DNA from: Gilliamella sp. Choc5-1
Lineage (GTDB): Bacteria; Pseudomonadota; Gammaproteobacteria; Enterobacterales; Orbaceae
Direction: 5' to 3'
DNA length: 64,000 nt
NCBI RefSeq assembly: GCF_001690595.1
Contig: NZ_LZHH01000016.1
Span: 1-64,000 of the forward strand
Each line of letters starts with the position of its first letter. Position 1 is the first letter of the stretch. The translations under genes and the position numbers were made by a program. Below are positions 53,625 to 63,360 of the stretch, one piece after another. Under the pieces are notes generated by a model. That model was not told the origin of the DNA. It worked only from the letters and a program-made list of their open reading frames with translations, and made no database searches.

Positions 53625-55562
53625 ATGAAATTACTATTACGTTATTTTTTGATAATTAGCCTATTGTCCACAGGTAACATTTACGCAGATAGTTCTCTAA
53701 AAGGACGAGAAAATTATCAAATATGGCTTAATTCATATCAATCACTTAACTTTGAAGAACAGCAAACATTGCTCTCTACCATAAAAGATTACCCATTATA
53801 TCCTTATGCTGCTGTACAGTTTTTTCAGAGTAATATTAAAATCGTTTCACCACAAATGGTAAGCAATTTTGTCAATCAATATAATGATTTTCCGCTAACA
53901 GCTTCATTAACACAATCTTATTTAACCGAATTAAGCAATCGCCAAGATTGGAATTCCATCATTTCATTCCCAAAAGATAACTCCATACTATCTAATTGTC
54001 GTTATCAATATGCATTACTACAACAAGGAAATAACGAGGTTGCTTTTAGCACTGTTGAATCACTTTGGATGACAGGCAAAGAACTTCCTTCTGCATGCGA
54101 TCCATTACTCGACGCTTGGGCTCAAGCAGGTAAACGGACAGCTAATTTAATACTATTGCGTATCGAACTTGCTATTGAAGCAAATAATTTAAAATTAGCC
54201 AAGCATCTAGCTAACTTACTTGATGACAACTACAAAACAACCAAAATCAATTTACTAGCAGTTCTTAATAATCCTAAAAAATTAGAAGATTTTTCAAAAA
54301 ATATTAAAGCTAGCTCTTTCACTAAAAAAATTGTATTAGCATCATACCCTCGCTTAGTAAAAGCTGATATGAATTTAGCTGCAACATTATTACCAAAATT
54401 AGTTAAACAGCAGACGTTAAACAAAACAGAGCAAGTAGCATTACAAAAAAGTTTGGCTAACAGTTACTTCAAAGATTCTGCAACTGACGAACAAATAAAA
54501 TGGCGCGATAACTATATAGCGAAATATCATGATACAACTTTAGTTGAAAAGCGTATCCGCCTTGCTATTGATGACTATAACTTCTCAGACATCGCTTATT
54601 GGATAGCACAACTATCGCCAGAAGATCAACAAAAAGAAGACTGGCAATATTGGCAAGCTAGAGTTTTATTAAATAATAATAAGAAAAGTGAAGCTAACAA
54701 AATTTTGCAAACACTCACAACCAAACGTGGGTTTTATGGCATGATAAGTGCACAAACACTTAATCAACCTTATTCAATCAATAACCAATCTCCAAAGATT
54801 ACACCATCAGAAATATCAACGTTAAAAAACAAATACAATAATCAACCTTATGTAAAAAGAATTAACGAATTACGTTATTTGGGAATGCTGCCAGAATCAA
54901 ATTACGAATGGCGATATATGCTAAATAATCAAAAAAACAAAAATGAATACTTACCATTAGCTCAATATGCTTTACAAAAAGGGTGGGGTGATCTTAGTAT
55001 TCAAGCAACCATTGCTGGCAAACTTTGGGATAACTGGACAGAACGTTTACCAATTATGTACAAAGATTTATATAACAATGCATTAAAAGATAAAGCTATT
55101 GGGTTATCTTATGCTTTAGCTATTTCTCGTCAAGAAAGTGCACTTGATACTACCGCCAAATCACCTGTCGGCGCCAGTGGGTTAATGCAATTAATGCCAG
55201 CCACAGCAAAAGAAACAGCTAAAAATGTTAATTCAGTAACTTATATTTCATCAGCACAATTATTTGATCCTCAAACAAATATACAGTTAGGCACTACCTA
55301 TTTAAACACTGCTTATCTACAAAATGATAAAAATCGTATATTATCTTCAGCCTCTTATAATGCTGGTCCAAATAATGTTAAGCGCTGGCTAAAAAAGAGT
55401 AACGGAAAACTTGATGCAGTAGCATTTATCGATAGTATACCGTTTACTGAAACACGTAATTACGTCAAAAACGTATTGGTATATGATTATATTTATCAAG
55501 TAATCTTAGGGCAAAAAAATGTCAATTTTCTTAGTTCAAATGAATTTAATAAACAATATTAG
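53625..55562 (+). CDS. slt: Soluble lytic murein transglycosylase
   Basis: Periplasmic muramidase that cleaves glycan strands forming 1,6-anhydro ends. The 645-residue precursor (E. coli 645) has a signal peptide (about 1-21, ending IYADS), a long alpha-superhelical region and the C-terminal SLT domain with catalytic Glu504 in ISRQESALD, then SPVGASGLMQLMPATA and AYNAGPNNV. AGTTAAAGGATG gives a fair ribosome site. trpR follows directly, as in E. coli. Confidence 0.96.
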   Translation: MKLLLRYFLIISLLSTGNIYADSSLKGRENYQIWLNSYQSLNFEEQQTLLSTIKDYPLYPYAAVQFFQSNIKIVSPQMVSNFVNQYNDFPLTASLTQSYLTELSNRQDWNSIISFPKDNSILSNCRYQYALLQQGNNEVAFSTVESLWMTGKELPSACDPLLDAWAQAGKRTANLILLRIELAIEANNLKLAKHLANLLDDNYKTTKINLLAVLNNPKKLEDFSKNIKASSFTKKIVLASYPRLVKADMNLAATLLPKLVKQQTLNKTEQVALQKSLANSYFKDSATDEQIKWRDNYIAKYHDTTLVEKRIRLAIDDYNFSDIAYWIAQLSPEDQQKEDWQYWQARVLLNNNKKSEANKILQTLTTKRGFYGMISAQTLNQPYSINNQSPKITPSEISTLKNKYNNQPYVKRINELRYLGMLPESNYEWRYMLNNQKNKNEYLPLAQYALQKGWGDLSIQATIAGKLWDNWTERLPIMYKDLYNNALKDKAIGLSYALAISRQESALDTTAKSPVGASGLMQLMPATAKETAKNVNSVTYISSAQLFDPQTNIQLGTTYLNTAYLQNDKNRILSSASYNAGPNNVKRWLKKSNGKLDAVAFIDSIPFTETRNYVKNVLVYDYIYQVILGQKNVNFLSSNEFNKQY

Positions 55563-55571
55563 GTGATTATA

Positions 55572-55862
55572 ATGAAAACTAACGAATGGCAACAAACAGT
55601 TGAATTATTACACCAAGCATTTAACGATGGTTATTCACTGGATATATTAAAACTACTAATGACTGCCGATGAGAGAGATGCTTTAATTACTCGAGTTAAA
55701 ATTGTACATTCATTACTCGATGGTTCAATCAATCAACGCCAACTTAAAGAACAACTAAAAATTGGTATTGCAACAGTAACAAGAGGCTCTAATAGCCTAA
55801 AAGAAGCAACTCCAGAATTTAAAAAGTGGTTAGAAAAAATTTTATTAAACTCAGATAACTAA
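55572..55862 (+). CDS. trpR: Trp operon repressor
   Basis: Tryptophan-dependent repressor; 96 residues from the ATG at 55572, chosen over a GTG nine bases upstream because AGGTG precedes it. The six-helix family pattern is clear, with TADERDALITRVKIVHSLLD and the reading head LKEQLKIGIATVTRGSNSLK. It follows slt by nine bases, the E. coli arrangement. No trp biosynthesis genes are in the window. Confidence 0.95.
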   Translation: MKTNEWQQTVELLHQAFNDGYSLDILKLLMTADERDALITRVKIVHSLLDGSINQRQLKEQLKIGIATVTRGSNSLKEATPEFKKWLEKILLNSDN

Positions 55863-55908
55863 ATAACTCAGTCAATATCTAATAGCCGATTTTTATATCA
55901 TATTATAG

Positions 55909-56826
55909 TTATAAACTTGATTGGATATTGACTTCACTATCAGCAACAACTGGCACGCAATAATTGCACTCCATACGTTTAATATCCTTAACCGATTCGA
56001 TACCTCCATCGTGAAGATTTTTATGAATTTCAATTATGTAACTAGAATAACGTAAACGCACTTTTAATGCTGGCATAGCCGCTAAATGTACCCGAGAAAT
56101 AAAATCGATAAACTTGTCTGGCGAACCAATATATTTAAAACAAAGATATAATCCCCCTTCACTAACAAACTCCTCAATATGCTCAATATCATTATTATGA
56201 TCTAAAGCAATTGTATAAAATAACTCTTGTTCATTAGCATTATCTTTACTTTTCAATATACGACTAAAAGCATAAATTTTATCAGGTAGATTTTCGAATT
56301 TATTATTACAGCGTGATATATAATTATGAAAAAATTCAGTTCTTAGCTTATTTTCTTCATCTAATAATTGGCTCAAATTACAATTATTCTTAAATGTAAT
56401 ACCCCAAAACGTTTGTTTGGGCATATTAACAAATCTTGGTTCAGGTAATAAAAGTTGATTTTTATTCAACTCAATAGCAGGTGTTAATCCAGTAGGATCC
56501 CAAAATTCACCTCGCCTATAACTTGCGGGTGTTTCATTAAATTGTTTTTTAAAAGATCGAGTAAAAGTTTGTTGAGAATCAAAACGATATTGCATCGCAA
56601 TATCTAAAATAGGCTTACTTGTCATGCGCAAAGCAAGCGCAGCATAAGTTAAACGGCGATGACGGATATAAGTACCAAGTACCTGACCGGTTACCTCTTT
56701 AAACATACGTTGTAAATGCCATTTAGAGTAACCTGATTTTTGGGCAACATGATCGATAGACAATGGTTGCTCTAGATTTTTTTCAATCCAAACGATAAGA
56801 TCTGAAATAATACTAACTTGATTCAT
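55909..56826 (-). CDS. rob: AraC-family regulator Rob
   Basis: A 305-residue AraC/XylS regulator with the DNA-binding domain at the N terminus (two HTH in residues 8-105: PLSIDHVAQKSGYSKWHLQR and PILDIAMQYRFDSQQTFTRS) and a GyrI-like ligand domain after residue 120, the Rob/MarA-Rob arrangement (E. coli Rob 289). In E. coli it activates the marA/soxS/rob regulon of efflux and stress genes. It lies near trpR, as in E. coli. The ligand-domain sequence is divergent. Confidence 0.85.
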   Translation of the reverse strand: MNQVSIISDLIVWIEKNLEQPLSIDHVAQKSGYSKWHLQRMFKEVTGQVLGTYIRHRRLTYAALALRMTSKPILDIAMQYRFDSQQTFTRSFKKQFNETPASYRRGEFWDPTGLTPAIELNKNQLLLPEPRFVNMPKQTFWGITFKNNCNLSQLLDEENKLRTEFFHNYISRCNNKFENLPDKIYAFSRILKSKDNANEQELFYTIALDHNNDIEHIEEFVSEGGLYLCFKYIGSPDKFIDFISRVHLAAMPALKVRLRYSSYIIEIHKNLHDGGIESVKDIKRMECNYCVPVVADSEVNIQSSL

Positions 56827-56911
56827 AAAACCCCATCAGAATGTCAAATGGCAAACGTCATCCGATTATGACTCAATCCTAGCAATAAGCAAGGCTTAAA
56901 TAAAATTTATT

Positions 56912-57493
56912 TTAGCAAAAAGAATGTGATCCAGATTGATGTTCAGTAATATCTTTTACACCAGCTAGTTCAGGAAATTCTGCCATTAATTGTTTCTCAA
57001 TGCCTTCTTTTAAAGTGTAATCGACCATTGAGCACCCATTACATCCACCGCCAAATTGTAATATAACATAATTATCGTCAGTTAATTCAACCAAACTAAC
57101 ATGCCCTCCATGGTTAGCTAATTGAGGGTTGATTTGCGCTTGGATTACATAATTAACACGCTCAATAAGCGGAGCATCATCTGCGACCTTTTTCATTTTT
57201 GAATTTGGCGCTTTTAGTGTTAATTGCGAACCTAATTCATCTGTCACATAATCAATAACAGTTTCATCTAAAAATGGCGCACTAATTTCATCAATATAAA
57301 CTGAAAAATCGGTATACTTTTCCTCAATATCACTATCTTCCACCGTATCAGCAGGACAATACGAAACACCACATTCAGCACTAGGCGTACCTGGATTAAT
57401 AACAAACACCCGAATTTGTGTTCCATCAGGTTGATTAGCAAGCAATTTTTTAAAGTGTTGTTGAGCTGACTCAGAAATAGTGATAATAGACAT
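56912..57493 (-). CDS. nfuA: Fe-S biogenesis protein NfuA
   Basis: A 193-residue Fe-S carrier (E. coli 191) with an N-terminal degenerate A-type domain and a C-terminal NifU-like domain whose CNGC motif ([14 protein letters not shown]) holds a [4Fe-4S] cluster between subunits. An IscR-type site lies 60 bases upstream. gntX follows in the leftward direction upstream, as in E. coli. Confidence 0.96.
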   Translation of the reverse strand: MSIITISESAQQHFKKLLANQPDGTQIRVFVINPGTPSAECGVSYCPADTVEDSDIEEKYTDFSVYIDEISAPFLDETVIDYVTDELGSQLTLKAPNSKMKKVADDAPLIERVNYVIQAQINPQLANHGGHVSLVELTDDNYVILQFGGGCNGCSMVDYTLKEGIEKQLMAEFPELAGVKDITEHQSGSHSFC

Positions 57494-57553
57494 AACCCCT
57501 CACTTTAATGTCATTAGGTAATTAATAAACCCAATATCATTTATAATATAATA

Positions 57554-57578
57554 ATAGTTGACTAACTTTCTTGGTTAT
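57554..57578. promoter_or_regulatory. IscR type 1-like site upstream of nfuA
   Basis: ATAGTTGACTA (57554-57564) is a perfect left half of the IscR type 1 pattern; the right half (ending GGTTAT) is partial. nfuA (yhgI) is a known type 1 IscR target in E. coli, so the position is meaningful. Confidence 0.6.
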
Positions 57579-57598
57579 TATAGGCGTTGTTTAGGATT

Positions 57599-58294
57599 TT
57601 ACAATACTGTACGGCATAAACAAACGACTTGAACGCTCGTTGCACCGCATTTTTTTAATTGTTGGCTAATGACATTGATTGTATTACCTGTTGTGACAAT
57701 ATCATCAATAAGCATTATCGATTTATTTGAAAGATCTTGATGACATATAAAAAGCGCGTCAACATTAGCAATCCGTTCGGTAAGAGACAGCCTTTTTTGA
57801 TCTTGCCCACTTTTGTTCCGAGACAACAAATAAGGATAAAAATCACGATTTAACCATCTAGCAATTGGCTTTGCCAATAAATCAGCTTGATTAAAACCAC
57901 GAGACCAATAACGAATATGATGCAAAGGCACACAAGTCACCAAATCAGGTTTAGCTAAAGTATCGTTTTCTCGCCGTTGATACCAAGCTAAAAACATCAA
58001 TCTTGCTAATGCTGTACTTAATTCGACTTTATTGTAGAACTTTAAATGATGAATTAATTTTTTTAGCGGATTAACATAGTCAGAAACCGCAATAAGCTCA
58101 TCCCAATAAGGCTTATTAACACGGCATCGATAACAAATATCAGTTGGTAAAGAGTGTGGCAAACAGCATTGATGACAAATTTTATTGAATTTTGGTAAAT
58201 TATTAACACATTGACAACAAATGCCGTGATGAGGCAAAAATAAAGGCATATCACACAAAATACATCGCATAAAATTCAATATATTTATTTGCAA
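57599..58294 (-). CDS. gntX: ComF/GntX family phosphoribosyltransferase-like protein
   Basis: A 231-residue protein with N-terminal zinc-ribbon cysteine pairs (RCILCDM, CCQC, CHQC, CYRC) and a C-terminal phosphoribosyltransferase domain with the PRPP motif IMLIDDIVTTGNT. E. coli GntX (YhgH) lies beside nfuA and is needed to use DNA as a carbon source; Haemophilus ComF is a competence protein. The start is TTG at 58294, or ATG at 58270; neither has a strong ribosome site. Confidence 0.88.
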   Translation of the reverse strand: MQINILNFMRCILCDMPLFLPHHGICCQCVNNLPKFNKICHQCCLPHSLPTDICYRCRVNKPYWDELIAVSDYVNPLKKLIHHLKFYNKVELSTALARLMFLAWYQRRENDTLAKPDLVTCVPLHHIRYWSRGFNQADLLAKPIARWLNRDFYPYLLSRNKSGQDQKRLSLTERIANVDALFICHQDLSNKSIMLIDDIVTTGNTINVISQQLKKCGATSVQVVCLCRTVL

Positions 58295-58412
58295 AATAAG
58301 TTTCAGGAAACATCAACATAATAAGTTAATTGGCTTTGCCATTTTATACAATTCAACATTTTTACGAGCTATAACTCAAAAAATCATCTGATTTTTCATA
58401 ATAATATTCAAA

Positions 58413-58434
58413 ATAATTAAATATTCGGTATAAT
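58413..58434 (+). promoter_or_regulatory. Candidate ppiA promoter
   Basis: TATAAT (58429-58434) preceded at about 16 bases by TTCAAA-like sequence, 35 bases upstream of the ppiA ATG. GGAGC precedes the start at a good distance. The -35 is weak. Confidence 0.45.
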
Positions 58435-58468
58435 CAACTACCTCATTTTTGGAGCAAGGAATTAATAC

Positions 58469-59032
58469 ATGAAAAAAATTAAACTGTTATTTATCACCAT
58501 ATTGCTAACGTTGTTTTCTAGCATTACTTTAGCTGACACCAAAGTATTATTACAAACCAGCATGGGTGATATTGAAATTGAACTAGACAGCGAACATGCG
58601 CCGATTACTACCAAAAACTTTCTTGATTATGTAAATAGTGGATTCTATGAAAATTTAACTTTCCATCGCGTTATCCCTGAGTTTATGATTCAAGGAGGTG
58701 GTGCTGATGATCAATTAAAATTCAAAGAAACTAATCCAGCAATTAAAAATGAAGCCAACAACGGTTTAAAAAATGATCGTGGCACCATTGCTATGGCAAG
58801 AACAAGTGAAGTAGACAGTGCTACTAGCCAATTTTTTATCAATGTCGCCAACAACGATTTTCTTAATTACCAATCACCAATGCAATATGGTTATGCAGTA
58901 TTTGGTAAAGTTATTAAAGGAATGGACGTAGTTGACAAAATTGTGGGCGTAGAAACTAAGCGCGTAGGACCTCACCAAAATGTTCCAATTGAGTCAATTT
59001 ACATAAAAAAAACCATTGTTATTAAAGAATAA
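58469..59032 (+). CDS. ppiA: Periplasmic peptidyl-prolyl cis-trans isomerase A (cyclophilin)
   Basis: A 187-residue precursor (E. coli PpiA 190) with a signal peptide (about 1-22, ending ITLADT). The cyclophilin core has [14 protein letters not shown] with the catalytic arginine, and [17 protein letters not shown]. It catalyses proline isomerisation in the periplasm. It stands alone, divergent from gntX. Confidence 0.96.
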   Translation: MKKIKLLFITILLTLFSSITLADTKVLLQTSMGDIEIELDSEHAPITTKNFLDYVNSGFYENLTFHRVIPEFMIQGGGADDQLKFKETNPAIKNEANNGLKNDRGTIAMARTSEVDSATSQFFINVANNDFLNYQSPMQYGYAVFGKVIKGMDVVDKIVGVETKRVGPHQNVPIESIYIKKTIVIKE

Positions 59033-59090
59033 TAAGACAGCAACTATAGATAATTATTGCAATTTTTTAATAAGAAATGATCTAATAACA

Positions 59091-59127
59091 AAACACCTCT
59101 GCAAATGAAACAACTGCAGAGGTGTTT
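59091..59127. terminator. Convergent terminator between ppiA and pepB
   Basis: AAACACCTCTGCA (59091-59103) pairs perfectly with TGCAGAGGTGTTT (59115-59127) across an 11-base loop. It lies between the convergent ppiA and pepB genes; on the minus strand TTTTGTTATT follows, so the leftward terminator is the better one. Confidence 0.85.
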
Positions 59128-59170
59128 ATCCAAATAATGCTAGCCTACATTTACAACTATCATCTCCAAA

Positions 59171-60451
59171 CTATTTTAATGCTATTAATAAGTTTGCCAG
59201 AGTTCTCACTCCAACGCCCGTGGCCCCTGTTGCCCATAAAGCTGTGGCACTTTTACGGAATGTTGCTGAACAATCAATATGTAGCCAATTTTTTTGATAA
59301 TTTTTAATAAAATGCGATAAGAAAGCCGCAGCAGTACTTGCCCCAGCAGTATTAGGTATACCTGAATTTGCTATATCAGCAAATGATGATGGGAATTGCG
59401 AACGGTGAAATTCGGCTAATGGTAATCGCCAAAAAGCTTCATGCTCAATATCGCTACTAGCTAACAATTGGCTAGCAAAGTTATCATCAAACGAAAGTAA
59501 TGACTGATAATCATTCCCCACCGCAATCTTAGCCGCTCCAGTCAGTGTTGCACAATCAATAATATAATGAGGCTGATCATTATCAGCACAAATTAAACCA
59601 TCAGCCAAAACTAGTCGCCCTTCTGCATCAGTGTTATCAACTTCAACCGTTTTACCGTTACGGTAATGAATAATATCGCCTAACTTAAACGCATTGCCGC
59701 TCACTAAATTATCCGCACAACATAGATAAAGCTTAATACGTTGATTTAAACCGCGCGCAATGGCTAATGCTAATGCACTTGTTACTAACGCAGCCCCACC
59801 CATATCTGAGCGCATTGACTCCATAAAATTACTTGGTTTTAAACTATATCCTCCTGAATCAAAGGTAATACCTTTACCAACTAAACAGGCTGTTATCGGT
59901 GAATTAGGGTTTTGGGTTGGGTTATAATCTAGTTCAAGCAAAGCCGCTGGCCGATCCGAACCTTTTCCAACCGTATAAATGCCCATATAACCTTGCTCTC
60001 TTAAAGCTTCACCTGAAATGATGTTGTAAGTCACAGCAGATGAGTAAGTGCTAATTAACTTAGCTGCTCGTGTGGCTAACTCAACAGGACTTAATGTTTC
60101 GGCTTGTTCATTAATAATATCCCGACACCAATCAATAATTTCTATACGATGTTTCAATTCTTGTTTGTCTTTGGTGTTGAGTTCTGACCAAGTTACTTTT
60201 GTACTTTTTTTGGCATTACGATAGCCTAACCAAAAATGCCAACAAGCTTCGATATCCCAATTTTCACCGCTTAGTTTAACCGAATTTATTCCTTGGTTAT
60301 CTAACTTTCGACCTGCACGTTGAATCGCCCCTAAGCGATGTTCCGGTTTATAATGAATAGTAATCGCCTCGTTAGAAAAACTCAGCAATGCATCTTTTCC
60401 CCACTGTTTTGGTGCAGGTTTATCAGTTAGTAAAACAGATAACATCGACAT
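59171..60451 (-). CDS. pepB: Peptidase B (M17 leucyl aminopeptidase family)
   Basis: A 426-residue aminopeptidase (E. coli PepB 427). The M17 signature [14 protein letters not shown] and metal residues in [16 protein letters not shown] and RSDMGG are present. In E. coli pepB follows iscX; here it is about 11 kb from the isc genes and reads leftward between ppiA and a phosphatase, so that linkage is lost. Confidence 0.93.
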   Translation of the reverse strand: MSMLSVLLTDKPAPKQWGKDALLSFSNEAITIHYKPEHRLGAIQRAGRKLDNQGINSVKLSGENWDIEACWHFWLGYRNAKKSTKVTWSELNTKDKQELKHRIEIIDWCRDIINEQAETLSPVELATRAAKLISTYSSAVTYNIISGEALREQGYMGIYTVGKGSDRPAALLELDYNPTQNPNSPITACLVGKGITFDSGGYSLKPSNFMESMRSDMGGAALVTSALALAIARGLNQRIKLYLCCADNLVSGNAFKLGDIIHYRNGKTVEVDNTDAEGRLVLADGLICADNDQPHYIIDCATLTGAAKIAVGNDYQSLLSFDDNFASQLLASSDIEHEAFWRLPLAEFHRSQFPSSFADIANSGIPNTAGASTAAAFLSHFIKNYQKNWLHIDCSATFRKSATALWATGATGVGVRTLANLLIALK

Positions 60452-60554
60452 AGTAAAAACCTCAAAAAATTGATAAACAACATAACAATGAATTAATTCT
60501 AATCAGAAACATGTTAATATAGCAAGTAAAGTTAAAAATAAATAAGGATGGGTT

Positions 60555-61328
60555 ATGGCATCAGTTGTACCGATAAAAAATGGGATTAATTTTCGTGATT
60601 TAGGTGGAATCAAAACAATTGATGGACGTCAAATTCGATCTGGCCTACTATACCGCTCAGGCGCATTCTCGCTTATTACACAACAAGAGCAATCTTTTTT
60701 AGCTAATCAGCTAAATCTGCACTACGTTTTAGACTATCGCGATCCTGATGAAATTAAGCGAAATCCAGATAAATTATGGCAAAATACTCATTATATTAAT
60801 GTACCAGCTAATCCGTTAAGTAATACGATCACCGCAAGTTTAACAAGTGATCTAGGCAATGCTCACCAAACACTTAAAAAAAATGCTCCATTTGATTTTA
60901 TGATTAAGCTTTACCAGCTACTACCATTTAATAACACAGCATATCAAAAACTTTCCTCAATCCTACTAAACTCACAAGGTAGACCATTGGTACAACATTG
61001 TGCTGTTGGTAAAGATCGTACAGGTGTTGGCGTTGCATTAACATTGTTTGCTTTGGGTGTTAGTGAAGAAACTGTCATGCAAGATTATTTACTAACAGAA
61101 CAGCTATTGTCAGATTATCGTGAAAATATATTAAGCCAATATCAACATAAAATGACGCCTGATGAGTTTGAAAAACGCAAATTAATTTTTGCCGCCAAAA
61201 AAGAGTATCTAACTGCGGCACTGAATGCAATTAAAACGCGTCACGGTACAATTGACAATTGGTTATCACAGGAATATCAATTAAACGAAACTAATAGAAA
61301 AAGAATTCAAGATATCTATCTGGTTTAA
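60555..61328 (+). CDS. Tyrosine-protein phosphatase (Tyr_phosphatase3 family)
   Basis: A 257-residue protein of the bacterial dual-specificity/lipid phosphatase-like group (IphP, MptpB). The N terminus NFRDLGGIKTIDGRQIRSGLLYRSG is the family start and the active-site loop HCAVGKDRTGVG gives Cys-x5-Arg. No signal peptide is evident. AAGGATGGG precedes the ATG. A metabolic or lipid phosphate substrate is as likely as phosphotyrosine. Single gene, convergent with acpT. Confidence 0.88.
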   Translation: MASVVPIKNGINFRDLGGIKTIDGRQIRSGLLYRSGAFSLITQQEQSFLANQLNLHYVLDYRDPDEIKRNPDKLWQNTHYINVPANPLSNTITASLTSDLGNAHQTLKKNAPFDFMIKLYQLLPFNNTAYQKLSSILLNSQGRPLVQHCAVGKDRTGVGVALTLFALGVSEETVMQDYLLTEQLLSDYRENILSQYQHKMTPDEFEKRKLIFAAKKEYLTAALNAIKTRHGTIDNWLSQEYQLNETNRKRIQDIYLV

Positions 61329-61339
61329 TAAATAACAAG

Positions 61340-61366
61340 CCATTATCGCACCATAATAAATAATGG
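61340..61366. terminator. Weak convergent terminator
   Basis: CCATTAT (61340-61346) pairs with ATAATGG (61360-61366). It sits in the 50-base gap between the convergent phosphatase and acpT genes, with A-rich sequence after it on the plus strand. Confidence 0.4.
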
Positions 61367-61378
61367 AAAAACATTGTA

Positions 61379-61996
61379 TTAAGACAACAAAATTAATTTA
61401 AAGATCGGTTGATTGCTGTTCACCGACAGATGAACATTATCCACTTGACGATATTGATAATAAAATTCTTGAGCAAAAGGTGCCATAATCATCTGCTGTT
61501 TTAAATCGACGTTAACCGATTTTATTTGCCAAACACCTTTAGCATAAAGCTTTAATGCAGACTCTTTTAATGTCCATAGTTGCCAAAAGGCTCTTAATGT
61601 ATCATCTTGTTTAGTCATCCATTGATATTCGTCATCAGCAAAAAAATTTTTAGCTACTTTCAAATAATTTTTTCGTGGACGTGCTACTTCGATATCTAAA
61701 CCAACCTTACCTACTAACGAAATCGCAACTGCTACCCAATCTTGGCTATGACTAATATTAAAATCTGGTAAGTGTGGCTCTAAAAAAGAGGGACGACCAT
61801 TATCTCCAACCTTAATAACAGGTAACATCGAAATATCACAGTATTGTTTAAGCAAATGAGCCAAAATTGATCGGCAAACTAAAAACTGTTTTTTACGTTG
61901 GCCACTTAAATTATTCGCTTCATAAAGAAGCGTTTGAGGCAACAGTGAAAAATCAATGTCAGCATCCTTAAGACAAGCAAGTTGAACAATTAGCAT
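61379..61996 (-). CDS. acpT: 4'-phosphopantetheinyl transferase (AcpT-like)
   Basis: Transfers phosphopantetheine from CoA to carrier proteins. A 205-residue protein with the Sfp/AcpT pattern: DFNISHSQDWVAVA, KVGLDIEVARPRK with the magnesium-binding acidic pair, and FWQLWTLKESALKLYAKG. It is closer in length to AcpT (195) than to EntD. The ATG at 61996 is used; a TTG nine bases upstream is possible, and no strong ribosome site is seen for either. Confidence 0.85.
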   Translation of the reverse strand: MLIVQLACLKDADIDFSLLPQTLLYEANNLSGQRKKQFLVCRSILAHLLKQYCDISMLPVIKVGDNGRPSFLEPHLPDFNISHSQDWVAVAISLVGKVGLDIEVARPRKNYLKVAKNFFADDEYQWMTKQDDTLRAFWQLWTLKESALKLYAKGVWQIKSVNVDLKQQMIMAPFAQEFYYQYRQVDNVHLSVNSNQPIFKLILLS

Positions 61997-62116
61997 AATT
62001 GGCAAGAAAATATTAATAAAATTTATTTTTTACTATTCTAACAGCATGCTATGCTAACTGTTATCAAAATTAATAAAAATATCAACCTTAATAAATAGTA
62101 GCAAGGGTGTATCATT

Positions 62117-63298
62117 ATGTCATTACCAACAAAATTAGTTCATGCAGGACGTAAAAAGCGTTATACACAAGGCGCTGTTAATTCGGTTATTCAACGTGCA
62201 TCATCATTGGTTTTTGATTCAATTGAAACAAAAAAAGAAGCAACCAAAAACCGTGCTAATGGTGCATTATTTTATGGACGCCGTGGTACATTAACTCATT
62301 TTGCGCTACAAGATGCGATGGTTGAAATCGAAGGTGGAGCTGGTTGCTATCTATACCCTTGTGGCGCAGCTGCCGTCGCTAATGCTATTTTAGCTTTTGT
62401 TCAAGCTGGCGATCATATATTAGTGTCTGAAGCCGCTTACGAACCTACTCAAGAATTTTGTCAGCAAATTTTAAAAAATTTTGGTGTTGAAACAGATTAC
62501 TTTACGCCATTAGTGGGTCACAATATTACAAATCAAATTAAGCCCAATACCAAAGTCGTATTTTTAGAATCACCAAGTTCCATTACGATGGAAATTCATG
62601 ATATTCCTTCAATGGTTAAAGCAATTCGCAGCGCCAATCCAGAAATTATTATTATGATCGATAATACATGGAGCGCCGGCGTATTATTTAAAGCATTAGA
62701 TCATGATATTGATATCTCAATACAAGCAGGTACTAAATACCTAATCGGTCATTCTGATGCCATGATAGGCACCGCTGTTGCTAACCAGCGTTGTTGGGAA
62801 AAATTACGCGAACGTTCTTACTTAATGGGACAAATGTGCGATGCTGATACCGCTTATATAGCCGCACGAGGATTGCGAACATTAGCAATACGATTAAAGC
62901 AACACCACGAAAATGGCATAAAAGTAGCAAAATGGTTAGCTCATCATCCTAAAGTTGCTACCGTCAATCACCCAGCATTAGAAAGTTGTAAGGGGCATGA
63001 ATTTTTTAAACGTGATTTTTCAGGTGCAAGTGGATTATTTTCTTTTGTACTCAAAGATCGATTAACTGACGAGCAATTATCTGATTTTATTGACAACTTA
63101 ACTTATTTCTCAATGGCTTATTCATGGGGGGGGTTTGAATCATTAATTTTAGCTAATCAACCCGAAGAACTAGCAAAAATTAGACCTGTATCTGGTATTA
63201 ATTTTAAAGGAACTTTAATTCGTCTTCATATAGGGCTTGAAGATCCCGATGATTTAATTGCCGATCTTGCTACTGGTTTAGACAGAATCAAGCTATAA
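62117..63298 (+). CDS. metC: Cystathionine beta-lyase
   Basis: PLP-dependent enzyme that makes homocysteine in methionine synthesis. The 393-residue protein (E. coli 395) has [16 protein letters not shown], the [10 protein letters not shown] phosphate-binding region and the PLP lysine in [27 protein letters not shown] precedes the ATG. tilS follows after 62 bases on the same strand. Confidence 0.95.
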   Translation: MSLPTKLVHAGRKKRYTQGAVNSVIQRASSLVFDSIETKKEATKNRANGALFYGRRGTLTHFALQDAMVEIEGGAGCYLYPCGAAAVANAILAFVQAGDHILVSEAAYEPTQEFCQQILKNFGVETDYFTPLVGHNITNQIKPNTKVVFLESPSSITMEIHDIPSMVKAIRSANPEIIIMIDNTWSAGVLFKALDHDIDISIQAGTKYLIGHSDAMIGTAVANQRCWEKLRERSYLMGQMCDADTAYIAARGLRTLAIRLKQHHENGIKVAKWLAHHPKVATVNHPALESCKGHEFFKRDFSGASGLFSFVLKDRLTDEQLSDFIDNLTYFSMAYSWGGFESLILANQPEELAKIRPVSGINFKGTLIRLHIGLEDPDDLIADLATGLDRIKL

Positions 63299-63360
63299 AA
63301 AATAAATCTATATAAAGCCAATGCATTACGAATGTTTAGTTTAGCATAATTAAGTAAAAG

